A DNA stretch of 64,000 bases. It comes from Ptychodera flava (Eukaryota; Hemichordata; Enteropneusta; Ptychoderidae). Shown one piece after another: positions 1 to 12,300 of the stretch. The notes below the pieces were generated by a model, which saw only the letters and a list, made by a program, of their open reading frames with translations, did not search any database and was not told where the DNA came from. The stretch covers positions 41,749,596-41,813,595 of the forward strand of contig NC_091930.1 in assembly GCF_041260155.1 (NCBI RefSeq), written 5' to 3'. Both the position numbers and the translations under genes were made by a program. The first letter of the stretch is position 1. Every line of letters starts with the position of its first letter.

Positions 1-2522
1 CAATCCAATTATCCCAATTTAGTTCCAATCGTGTTTTTAATACTAGCCTGTCATGGCAGGTCGTCTAGAGGAAATGGCGTACATGTAAAAATATCTCGAC
101 GGGTCTACTGTGTACTATAGAGTGGCTAGCATATATACTTTGAATCAAACAAACAATGTAGACTAATATCCCTGACACTTTTATCTCGATTTTGGTGTCA
201 TCATAATATAATGATAATTTTAATATACAGTAAAATTGTTATCGATGTTGTAATTGTTTTCAAACCTCGCATTTATTTAATTATTTTACAATTATTTCAT
301 GTTCAATGATAAGTATGCTTGGTTTTCATCTTCTAGAGATTCATATGAATTACCATTAATTTTCCTTTCTTGCACATCTACTTGTCAGTGCCGTCGTGTT
401 GCTCTCATTCACGATGCTTTCAAATTTGTAAATGAAAATTGTCAATCTATATTCACAACTTTCATGCCGTTCTCTGGACGGCAATAGGAACGACATTTCT
501 CGATTAACCCAATGTTTTTTGACATCTATTTAAAATACGATTACGATTTGTGTTGACAATATGAACAAATTTCGAGTCACAGGAACAATAAACCATTATT
601 CTTTCTGAATTAAAATGTTAATCATTCTTTAAATAGGCTTAATTTTAAAAAGCCATCACTATCATACGGTTATGGTTCACCGTACTGTTGAATTGACCAC
701 TGTAAAATAAAGTATTACCAGTCTTTAAGCGAAAGTTAGCTAGCACTGCATTTAAAACACGGTGTTCTTGTAAAGAAAATCAAAATTGATAATGGTGTCA
801 TAATAGTGCTTTGGATTTATTTTGAGTCAATAATTATAAGAATATATTTCCAATACTTACACGGGCACTGTCTTAATGATACAAATATTGAAATATTTTT
901 CTCTCATTAATTTCTTGTTTAGGTAAAAAGTATGGCTTATTTTTATTGGTACCAGCCCGACCCTCATAGTAACCTAATTGTTTGAAAACTCAACATGACA
1001 GGCATGACCTAAGAGTTTACGGAGGTAAATGGGTTTTATGTTTATTTCTCTTATTCTGTCTATTTTTCTGTAAGTTATGGTGTAGAACAAAATTCAGGGA
1101 TATAAAATGGAAAGTAGCACCTACTTTGTGCATGGTTTACAATCCATTCTGAACTCGTGAACTATGACGTTTTTGTTATCCTCATTGTTAGATGAACGTA
1201 ACTGTCAGAGTGTCGTAAGAATTTTGACACAAAATATGTGTGGGTTACTACACTCATAGCGCTATTTATGATAAATGGCCTAAACAACTTGAAATATTAA
1301 TACAATTGCTTGATGCAATATACCTGAGTTCTCCTTCATGACAAATAGTAAACTGGTATGCCAGTACAAATGTGGTTCAAAAATCTTAATTCACATAGTT
1401 GATTAGAGATATTTTGGTGAAACTTTTCTTTGCCTCGAAATTACTTTCATATCGGATGTTTTCCTTTTGTTGACGTGTAGTTAGAATAAAAGAGAACAGA
1501 CTTTTAAGAGAACAGAGGGGACCAATTATTCGCTATCTCGCATGCCAATCGAATGATGTAATTGAGTTTTGGTTGCTATAGTCGGGTACAATTGACATCG
1601 ACCTAATACGTCCTAATATGTTGTGGAGACAAATAGCTATCAAAAGCATGTACTCTGTGTATCGGAATGCATACATACTAATCATGTCTAAATTTACTAT
1701 TTTGTCCTGTAATTTTAACATTTTCAAGATATTTCATTATCACTATAGGTGCCCCCTTTGCTTATTAGCCATGTGCATGTCAAACCACTCTGATTAGCAG
1801 AGTAAAACGTTTTGACCTACTTCGTGAACAGTTCATTGGAACCGGCGTTGGTGAATGGCAGTAAATTGCGTTGCATAGTAACGCATATTTTACCTGGAAG
1901 CGTTAAGTTTTGAGCCAGGTTAAAGAAAGACATCAAAGCGTAGTCAATAGATATAAGGGGACAGCTTATTTAAAAGTACATTTAATTCTGAAAGGGGATA
2001 AAACTTCAGACTGTGACGAATTTATGCAATAAAATACTAACTGAGCAGCGGAAGATAAACGTCTTTATGAGCACAGGATAAAAACAGGATCGAATGGTTG
2101 TATCCAAAACATTCGCTTTTATCTGCTATCATAACAAGTGTTTTTATCTTCTGCTCGTCGAATTGTATTTTATTCATTCTGGTTTGATGCGTTGCAGTTT
2201 AATCGTCGACAACATTGAGGGTTTTCAAGTAACTAATATTATTCATTCATTCACATACTCAAAATATGTCAATGACTTTTTATGAATGACTCGGGTCACT
2301 TCTACGGGGACTGTGTTCGGGTGAACTTATTCAGCAAAAAGGTAGGTTACGAGTGGTAATGGAAGTTGAGATATAGCAGAAATAACGTCCCGACATGACT
2401 ATCGACAGAAGTAAGCAATGTCGAGATTACGATCTTTTGGGCTTGATTCGTTGAGTTGTTGGGTCCACTTGACCAATATTGAAAACGACCGCATCCAGTT
2501 TCATGCCTCCCTCAATTGCATC

Positions 2523-2530
2523 TGACGTCA
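2523..2530. promoter_or_regulatory. CRE palindrome TGACGTCA
   Basis: A perfect 8-bp cAMP-response element (TGACGTCA), the classical CREB/ATF bZIP site. It lies about 96 bp from a perfect palindromic RFX-type X-box. No exon was recognised next to it, so promoter function is inference from motif pairing. Single 8-mers occur by chance. Confidence 0.4.
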
Positions 2531-2625
2531 TTGAATTCCGACTGCTATAATGATATTCATTCATTTTGCTATTCTGCCATCGCATTATATTTATGTTAAC
2601 CTTTTTAAAAAATTTAAATAATCAT

Positions 2626-2639
2626 GTTACCATGGTAAC
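2626..2639. promoter_or_regulatory. Palindromic X-box (RFX-type site)
   Basis: GTTACCATGGTAAC is a perfect 14-bp palindrome that fits the RFX X-box consensus (GTNRCC / RGYAAC half-sites without spacer). A locally GC-richer stretch with CpG follows to about 2,690. With the CRE about 100 bp to the left this is a candidate promoter or enhancer. I could not find the gene it would serve. Confidence 0.45.
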
Positions 2640-4994
2640 GCGACAAATTAACATTTTGGCGCAGCGAATGCGTGAATGGTTGTCGAGTTAACAAACTCGT
2701 GTGTATTAATGTATTTTAAACTGTGTTTTCGTTCTAAGTAAGGTTAAATACAAACAAACATTGATTTTGATACAACATCACATACCAACAAGAAAGAGTT
2801 ATTGCATATAAACGCAATAAGAGCTTACACGGCATTTTGACTTCAACAGGTAAACGTGTTGTGTTTGATAACCGCATGAGATAAAGGTTCAGCTACTTCT
2901 TAGACGTCGTGTTGGCAAAGTGCCAAAGTAATTAATCACATTGCTTCGCGTGATCGTCATGTGAGTTGATGTTTTGTGAAATCGACGATTTAGTCACTGA
3001 CATCATTTCAAAGGCAAACAAACAAGTGAAACGTTATTTCCAGCCAAAGACAGCTACCGCCTTTTTTTTGATTCTTATCAATAGCGAATAAACATTCAGC
3101 TATGAGGCTGATACAAGCTTCGTTTGCGTGGCCTCTTAGCGACTTATGTCGCAGACTTGTATACATAGCTTCAGATACAAAATTCAAAGTAGGAACCTGA
3201 ATAAGAACTACATTTCCAACCTAAGGAAGGAATCCATGTTTGCGGGAGCAAAATTACAGTGCTTCGATTAGTCGTGTAGCTACAGAACATGACTTAGAAC
3301 AGTCATCTTCACCACATACATACATGTATCATGTAAAAAATAACGCTTTCATCGCGTCAAGGTCACCACAAGAGTAACCATGAAAAGACAGCAATGACCA
3401 TCCCAGAGCTTGTCATTCCATTTCGCTCGTCAATGTCTGGCTGTCTGTCGTTAGAACGTACAATGCCATTTCCAAATCAATTTGTTAGTTAATATTGCTT
3501 TGTTCGGCTGCCAAGAATGGGACAGATATTTGGATTCCCAATCTTTTACAATTCTTGTCTGATCTACCTCTTGTTTAAGCCCATTTTAAAGCTCTTTGCT
3601 TAAGAAACATTTTCGCCGTCTTAATTGTTCAGAAATCGAACATTTGATTTATTTTCCCTATAGATTTAATACAGTCATGGCAGTCATTTTGAATTTCAAA
3701 TATTGATAAAAATATCAACCTGAAGTAATTTCTTTCTCTCCACGGTTACCCCTGATTGTTATTTTTAATTTCGTGAGAAAATGATGGAAAGTTGTATTGA
3801 GGAAAATTTGAGCAAAGATTATTATCTTTTGGAAACCTAGTTGTGAGGAACTATACAAAGAATTAAAAATGTGTCCTTGGAGTATTTTCAAAACAACATG
3901 TAATAGTGAAATTGGTCGAAGTTTGGATTATGGAAATTGCCACACATAATTTAATCGGCTCACGTTCATCTAAATTGTCTTCATTCCTCGTCCACAATCT
4001 AGTATACTGCTACTAGACTTGCGATCTGTCCCATCTAATAAACAATTCAGTGACCAAACCGCTCGATTACACCCTCACTTCTGAAAGGATGGTTCTATGA
4101 CCCGTTTTAATTGTTAAAATTTGACACCGACCCATCTTGAGTTCATTGAAGCACATATATACGTAATGGCATAAGTATTCAATCATTAGAGATATATACC
4201 CTAAATATAGTGGATATAAGGGCAGAGATAAAACATGATTTTTTACGACAAGCCTACAAAGCAAAGTGTTATGCATTTTACACGAACCACCAAAATCCCT
4301 CACTAGTTGCATTGTTACCGATGACTTTGAACCTAGATTTTATAAACTGTGCCTTGTAATGTTCTTGTCACCATAATTAACTTGACTCACTATAATCGAT
4401 AGGCATTACATATACAGTTAGTGTTGCTAGGATAAATTCTGAATATTTATTTCCACAATGTTTCAACAAGAAAAAAAAGAATATGTAAAAGAACCGACGA
4501 GCAGTACGTGCTACAGGTAAAAGAAACTCAAGTAAAACATAAATCAAAGTGTTCACGTTGCAGAAGTACGTATTTGCCACAATTCGGAAACAATAAAAAA
4601 TTGCTAGTGAGGAAGCGACGATTCGAGAATCAATTTACGTCTTCTTTCTGGTCATATTTTGACAGATTTCTTGAACACGTCAAGGCAACTTTAGTTTACT
4701 TGTCCTCTTCTGACTTTACATAATTTGTGGTTCATCATTTTAACAAATTTATTTTACCCATCTAACATGAAACTCTACACGGCATAATGAAAATTGTTAA
4801 AAAGTTTGTTTGATATGCGAAACATTGCTTCAAGAATACATTTAAATAATTTTTCTTCGTCAACATAATCAAGCATTTCTCTAGCGATAAGAACTGCACC
4901 TTAATTGAGGAGTAAGAGGCAGGAAATGAAATATAATTGTTATAATTGCATATTTGCACGGTAAAATGAGAGTATATGTAATGAAACCCTATAA

Positions 4995-5215
4995 TATACT
5001 TACTGTATTAACATGTATTATTGCCTGTATTTTAGCTGAATAGTGCATATACAGATGAATACAGTCAAGAATCCATTTCTTTTATTCAGCAAGCCTGTAT
5101 TCATGTGAATTCATGTGAATTCACGTGTATTATTCTATAATACAGGCAACTCATTAATGTGAATTTATCTGAATTATTGGGTTTTCATGCAGTGTTTAAA
5201 GAAGTTGTCTTGTCT
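4995..5215 (+). repeat. Dispersed repeat, copy 1
   Basis: About 200 bp rich in the words CAGATGAA, CAGCAAGCCTGTATTCAT, GTGAATTCA and ATACAGGCAACT. The same succession of words occurs at about 45,560-45,740 and 56,480-56,670, in the 3' flanks of the duplicated PARP14-like genes. No coding potential or clear terminal repeats. It may be a non-autonomous transposon fragment. Confidence 0.6.
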
Positions 5216-6560
5216 TAACTTTTGAGATACATAGTATAGATCTACGTCATACCCTTGGATCTGTGCTGTTCGCACTACCAAGTTGATGGCAAATTTTAGC
5301 TAATGAGTTTTGAAAGATTCCTTTACAAATATTAAATCATTACCGGCAGAAATTAAGTTATATATACATTGCTGTATGCGAAATTCATAATGCTGATATA
5401 CAAATGATTCATCACAACAAAAGGAAAACTGCTGTTTCATCACTTTTGGTGGGATCTCAGGTACAACGAGGAATAATTTAAGCATTGCGTTTTAAAAACT
5501 TGCTTGATAACATCACCTTTTTATTATTTTGGTTTTCAAAATGATATCTTCCCAAAGCTTTGTTAAAAAGGTCAAGAAAATGAAAATACTTAAACAGGGA
5601 TATTTTCATCATGCAATTGAATATGTAAAAGAGTGGAGTTCGATGATTCTGCAACGAGTATTGGGATCCACATCAATTATGGCAAATGTTTGTGTCCTCT
5701 CATCTTAGAGGTTGTTATCGATACGTCACATCTGTGCCGTAAGACTGTCGTCGAATATGCTGTGGGGTCGTATAAACCACGATTTCAGGATCGGTCTTTG
5801 CTTTGAGTGGTTACAGCATTTCAAAATCACTTCGCGCTAGACTTGAACCTGGTCATCGTTTCGAAACTTGGAAACTGACATCCACCGTCGTGCGTTGAAT
5901 TCCGTCAAAGCTGCGTAACTTTAAAACTGCACAAACGAGTGTAAAAGGGCGCTGACACCGAATAATCGCATCGTTTACATGTGGTGACCTGTATTCAGGA
6001 GGCTGAACCTTGTGCAGTGATTGGTCGTGTTAATTACGAATTAAGTATTCGCATGGCCTTGATCACCAAATACCTGTTGCAAATGTAGACAATATCAGTT
6101 TTTTTTATCACCGGGACGTGGCTGGTGTAATTTTCCTCAGCCTGAATGTCTATTCACAGTGAAATGAGAACCTTTGCGACTTTGACTAGGAAATCATAGC
6201 ACAAAACTATAGACATTACTTCTAGCGGTTCAGTGATCGAGACTATCTTTTATAGCAGTACATCGCTTTTGCCCCGACTGTTGTTTGGTGACGTTGTAAC
6301 TCGAACTGTCTCCAACTTATTTTCCCTCGGCCGGATACGGTCGGCGACATATGACAGTGGTTCATGCTATAGGCATGGTTTCACAATTTTCCTTGTCAAT
6401 TGCGCCTGCAGATGAGATCCCTGATGAACTTTGTGTGTAGTCGAAGTATATATATCATCTTGTACTTTGTTATCGTCTGTTCTGAAATTTTTGAAGCTCA
6501 CCAACTGCACCTGCCAAAAGCAAAGTGTTGAATTAAAAAGTTTAGATGGTGTTTAATTTT

Positions 6561-6566
6561 TTTATT
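6561..6566 (-). promoter_or_regulatory. Candidate polyadenylation signal (AATAAA)
   Basis: AATAAA on the minus strand, about 0.5 kb past the last kinase-like exon. An open stretch at 6,565-6,948 in between has no recognised domain and may be 3' UTR or a last exon. The hexamer is common in AT-rich DNA, so this is weak. Confidence 0.25.
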
Positions 6567-7050
6567 AATTATTCGATAGAACGGGATGTTTTATTGTAGT
6601 GTTAACAGTGTCAAATGATAGAAAATGAAATGGTTCAAGTGATATACTAAACAAGCACACAACAAAAACGAAAGAAAGAAAGAAATTCAATCGAAGAGAA
6701 GAAGATTCATTCACATCAGCTATTGCCGACAGCCTGAAGTGCTCACAGGGTATCAGATTCTGGCTGCAACAGTAATTGCCACGTTTATGAATACTCAAAT
6801 CATTGAAACATCGCTTTTCCATTTTTGAAATTTTCCTTGTTCTTGCAAGCCTTTCCTGTTTTAAGTATTTACCATCTTCGTCTAATCTAAGTCTTTCATA
6901 TTTTATACAGTTAATGACATAATATATTTTAGTTTTATGATCACTCAAATATGAAAATAAATACTTGATACAAGTTGTTAGTTACAATTAAAAAACAGGC
7001 AAATGCATAAACACTTGCACATGTTAATCATCATCCTTTGCAGAACATAC

Positions 7051-9335
7051 CTTTCATATTCATTCTCATGGAACGGTCTGGTTCTTGTAGTCTTTGAATA
7101 ACTTTGTGAAATGGTCTGGGTAGGCTTGACGCGAACTGATGGCTAAAATGGTATTAAAATCATTACATTAAAACCTCCTAGTGTCTGGCAATGTATAGTA
7201 TCACGCGAGGGACTTGATGGCAATTTAACTGTTTCTTGTTTTTTATCTTGTCTATCGAAATCATAGTTATTCCGCTGACTGAAACCTGGAATATATGGTG
7301 AAGCAGTAACGCACTAGACTGATACATCTGTGCATACGCATATTCTATCATGTTATGATATTTTGCATCAATTTTAACTAAATCATAACGATTATGTGCA
7401 ATATCAACTCCAGCACAAAAAATTGTATTAATATAATCCTCCGTTAACGTTTTTCATCCTGCAATCCAAAGTACATAATGAAGAAATATCGTACCTTCAC
7501 TTGGGGACTTGCCAGTGAAAATTTCCATTAAAATTATGCCAACTCTGGATGAAAAAGACAAAATTGTAAAGAATGTTATTATTTTGTAGCTTTTTCTGCT
7601 TTGAGAAGAACAAATTATTTACACTTGTATATATCTCTTGATGAGAAGAGGATTTATCCCTTTCTCGTGCAAATGCTTTTTTCCCCAGAGTCAAGTTATT
7701 TATTTGGCAACCGACTGAAATTGCCGTGATAATAATGAATATTACATATGTACAAAACCACAGAAAGGATGTCCTCCCAACCATTTTACCAAGACACTCA
7801 CATGAAACATTCCATCTTCTCGTCATAGCTCTCTTCCATCGCAGCGATTTCATTAGAAGGCATATACTCTCTGTTTTGTCTTCAAGATATCTAGCCGCCA
7901 TTTCAGGTTTACCACAGTAAGCGAGGTCGTACATCTAAGGATGAAAAAAATGAGATGACGTTTTTGCTAGAAAATATCTTTGTAACAAACTGAGAAAAAA
8001 CTATAAAAACGCATATCGGACAGGTATACTTAAAATCAAATACCTTAACTCTCATGTCTTCTCCAACAAGGAATTTGTTGCTGCTGGTTTTCCCCAAGAT
8101 GAGAGGAATGTCTGCGTCGTGTAACATCTGCACGCATTCGCATAAACTCAAAGCTAGCTTCCGTTGTCTTCCAAAGAGAGCCCCGTAAAGTTAGACCTCA
8201 GCATCTGTCGCAAGGACTTGTGTTTTACGTATTCCATTACAAGCAAATGTGTGCCTGTAAGTAATAAACGAGTGTATTATTCCACTAATCCAACAGTGCA
8301 ATGAGCTCGGATGACAAACTATCTAGCAAAAGCTTGGGAAAATATCCTGGCGTTAAAGCATTTACCCTTCCTTGAAATAATCCTCATATGTTGTTCTCTT
8401 AATTACCACATACGACTCACAGACACAAAGTGTTTGAAAATTGTCTTCGGTGTTTAGGCGTAATATTTTATGACAGGTACAGCATACAATGAGTGAGTGT
8501 CTTCGTGAGTTTCTATTTGAAAACAGTACATAAAGGTTAACGACATACATGCCATGGTTGACCATGGTTGCTTCCTAAATATCTTATACAGTAACATCTT
8601 AGGGGATTTTCGTCAACAAGAGCATTTTAATTAAACATAATTAGGGTTTAATCTCTGTTTGCGATTACCTACCGTTGGCTTGGTCATACACAATGCCAAA
8701 CGTTTTGACACAGTTGCTCCCGGAAAATGAAGTGATTTTGTTGTAACAGTTGAAGAGACTTGTAGCACCATCACATCCCGATGTACTTGTAATAAACAAA
8801 AGTGTCATAAAATGTTTTAACGATCACCATTTAACAACACAGAACGAACGGGGCAGCGGATGATGATTATTGGTGAATAAAATTAGCATTAAAAGCCTAT
8901 ACGTTGGAAGCGGAGATTGACGAAAGACAGTGTCTAGATTAACCAAAGTAACTTAAGAGGAAAATATACACCTATTTAGAGCATGGGAGACTGTTATTTT
9001 CAGACTTGAGAGTTGAGAGTAGAAAATATTTTGTATGAAATTGAGATTAGTCTACAATATCGGGCATTTACAATTGCAGGAATTGCTCATCTCTCTGTTT
9101 ATGATAGGAGATTTATCCTAGATTTGCCCGTCATGCGTGTTGCTTTCAATATGCAATCGATCACAAGCGGCCTATTTTGACTATGAAAAGGCAAACCTGC
9201 GAGGGGTGCCAAAGTCCTTTACAGCAACATCTGCGCCGTTGTACTTTGCTCTGTGTATACCCCCGTCGGCTGTGAGTCCAACCAAGTCTTCTGTAGATAA
9301 GTGTCTGTCATCAACTTCATGATGAACTGGTCCTC
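7051..9335 (-). CDS. TKL-type pseudokinase domain (RIPK/MLKL-like)
   Basis: Exon 9,335-9,197 has LSTEDLVGLTADGGIHRAKY then VAVKDFG: a VAIK-type lysine is present, but the glycine loop is weak. Exon 8,785-8,673 reads NCVKTFGIVYDQAN. Exon 8,254-8,044 gives THLLVMEYVKHKSLRQML (hinge), then SLCECVQMLHDADIPLILGK and TSSNKFLVGEDMRVK. The HRDxKxxN loop is thus replaced by ILGKTSSN, without the catalytic Asp. It resembles the HGK.RSSN.FLV loop of the pseudokinase MLKL. Exon 7,934-7,802 starts MYDLAY where DFG is expected and ends EEESYDEK-type text, in the genome MEESYDEKMECF. Exon 7,544-7,495 gives VGIILMEIFTGKSPSE (helix F region). Two one-base frame breaks are apparent, within 8,254-8,044 (near 8,170) and within 7,934-7,802 (near 7,860). 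They could be assembly errors or true decay. Confidence 0.75.
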
Positions 9336-12300
9336 CTACAAATAGTAAAGGACCCGAAGGCAAAATGTCATTATTTGATATAAACAAGTAATTTATATGT
9401 AAATTTAAGTGGCCTTTCCTACTTGAAAATTATACATCCTCGAAAAGAATTAATTTTAACAACCCCTCGCAGAACCATTTTTGATTATGTCTGTGCAACA
9501 GCACAAAATCAGATCCTCCTTTGCCAAATAGATAGTTACTGCTCAATGTACGCATACGGTATTGAATTTCATCAAATGTTGACGTAATCATTGATGGGAT
9601 AGGTTACTTGCTTTACTTTATGTAAGAGCTGTCTGTCTGTCTGTCTTGATTGAAAGGCAACTTGCGCAATATCATGTCACAATTCTTCTCCAACAATTGA
9701 GTTTCCTCTCTATATGATAAACTGAAATGCGAATTGTTTGTTTATTAGTTAATTACTGTACATTTTTCCACGGTATATGAATTAAAATTGTTGCTTACTT
9801 TTCGTACCGGTGCCTCCCATACACAGCATCGTTTTACGCCGTTCTTCCATTATATTTGTTTTGTTCTTTTCCTCGGCATATTTTGCTTCAAGGTCACGTA
9901 TCACGTTCTGGGCTTGCTTGAGGTTTTCTTCCAGGACCGCCTTTTCTCCGTTACCATCTGCGAAATATGATCATTTCATGTGAATCGTCAATACGGATCT
10001 TTTCTTAACCATCATTCAGAGCACCACTTATTTGATACGATTATGTGAGTCATACTAACACTATAGCAAAATGGATCCCCTTTCACTGAAGAAACATCTA
10101 TCGTTCATACTATCGTTCATTTTACTTACTGACTTTCATGTCACTCATCGAGTTTTTGAGCTGCTTTATTTCCTCTTTCAGGTCCTCTTTCTCGTTTTTG
10201 GCTTGCTTTAGTTCCTCTTTCAGGTCCTCTTTCTCTTTCTCACTATCTCCCCTCTCTTGTTCCAACCATTGCGCTGGGGAGAAATATATACTTTAAATCA
10301 AACCTTATAATTAAAAAAAGATGTCGAATACGTTTTATATTATATTCGTGTGTTCGTATTTTGTCTGAGCAAACCATTGTCTTCTTTAGCTACTTCAATC
10401 TCTGAGGTACATGTTTGCTTCTGTCTCACCCATTCATTGTTCATCCTTTCGTTATATCAGAGTCACTAATTACCTATAATTTTTCAAATTTCTCAAAAGA
10501 GTTCGGTGCCCTATAGCTGAATTTTACAATATTACACATTACTCATAAAAACAAGTGTATAACTTAAAAAGAAAAGCAGATGAGCTTACATTTGCAGATA
10601 AAAACCAACATTACTTCACTATCTAACTATCCCAAATTAGTTCCAATCGTGTTTAAAGCTAACCTTTTATATTTTTCTCTTTTGTCAATTTCACTTAACA
10701 GCTCCCTTTAAATAGCCATGTCACTGTTAAACATAGCTTTAAGAGTTTTCATGATCACAGCGAAGTAAGCTATATCAAATATGTCACATGTCTTGAAAAC
10801 ACCGTGTTTATCTAATCCATAGTTTTTAGGAATCACTGACTTTCACACACGTTAAGATGATTCATATGTACTACTTTGTCTTTGAATTCCGACAGACAAA
10901 CGTTCATAATTAGCAAACACCAAATGCAATATCATTGACACGGGGTCCTGTCGCTTTAGTACTAATGAAGTGTCTGCTATTCCACGAAAATAGCAACCCC
11001 ATTTAGAACCGGTGAAAAATAAAATAAATTGAAAACTTTGACTAGCTATTTCAGTTAGATTAAGTCAGTAGTGTTTTTTTTCTTGGTTTCTAAATTTGTT
11101 TGATATAGAGGGCTTTCATCCTAGTTTGTAGTGGGCACGAATCAGTGATTGAAATTATGTTTGGAATTTGTGGTGAGAGGACAAATTGATTTGTCCAACA
11201 GAATTCAATAACAAATGTCGTATGATAGCAGGAAAATAATATCCATTTCCACTGCAGACATTTATTTAGTATTAGTGTCTACCTACCGTAGTCGGTCTTT
11301 TCTTTCAAAGTCTTTTTGACACAGGTGATTTCTTTCTGCTGCTCTTCACATGATTGTTGTAGCTCAGATATTTGGGACTGTTGACTTTCACACTTGCTCG
11401 ATAATTCATCAACTTTTCCCTCTATCTCTTTCTTTTCCACTTGTAGTTTTTCAAGTATTTCTTGCTCTAATGAAATCAAAAATAGCGATCAGAATCAGAC
11501 TACCGAAATACAGGTGCAAAAACAGAAAGGAATATATATCATGATTGGTTACCCTCCAGAAAACTAATTAATTTGAGCGACATGCTCTCCCTTAAATTGT
11601 GCTTGATCATATTTTACTTAAGTTTCGTTGAAGTAGTATTTTTGACATATGTTTCTCACTTAGATCTTTGCTGTAGTCAATGAACGTTGTTGAACATGAA
11701 CACATGAAAATACTATTTCTAACTCTAGCATAGTGAATTTTATGATAGTTACCATGATTATTGCCTCCGTCTTGTAACTTTTCAAGGTACTTAAACTGAG
11801 CCAGGAGCTTGTCGTTGTCTTTCTTCGCTTGTGCTAACTCATGTTCTGTGCGCTCCGCATATTCCCTGAACTGTTCAGTTTTTTCTTTACTGTCTGCTGT
11901 ATGTCTTTCAAGATCCCGTACTAGGGATATAAATAATAAATACTATGTAAGTTGTCATATACCTTTGTATACAGTAGGAGGCATACAATGGTATTGTAAG
12001 TTTGTGTGAGTACATGAGCTTTTAAAACCATGGGTCAAAAAACAAAACAAGCAATGCGGCTTTAATGAAAAATTATAATTTCAATATCATATGTGTACAG
12101 TCTTTTAGAGAGTGCCATTGCACTTTTATTGCGAGGCAAGTTTTACTAAGTTTGTAATTCAAGTGCACTGTGAAATCATTATCTTCTTCCAACACCCTAA
12201 CAAGCCTCAGTCTGTTAATGTTTGACTGCAACGATGAGTAGGTGAATGATTAGAAGAAACAATAAGAGAATGGATGAATGAATGGATGACTTACTGACTG

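Larger units (their letters stand above)
1..6500. other. Region without a recognised gene
   Basis: I read this stretch on both strands and found no exon set with a recognisable protein domain. Open frames are short and AT-rich. Separately listed items are the CRE and X-box palindromes near 2.5-2.64 kb and a dispersed repeat near 5.0-5.2 kb. The first 65 bases contain a short string (about 10-36) that recurs at about 10,628-10,655, and an inverted piece of the small hairpin MITE family seen at 17, 23.6 and 26 kb. Confidence 0.6.

Noticed and set aside
7497-7934. 145-residue open frame taken as one exon
   Set aside because: Only its right part is coding; EYMPSNE and VGIILMEIFTGK read in other frames on two separate exons with GT and AG borders.
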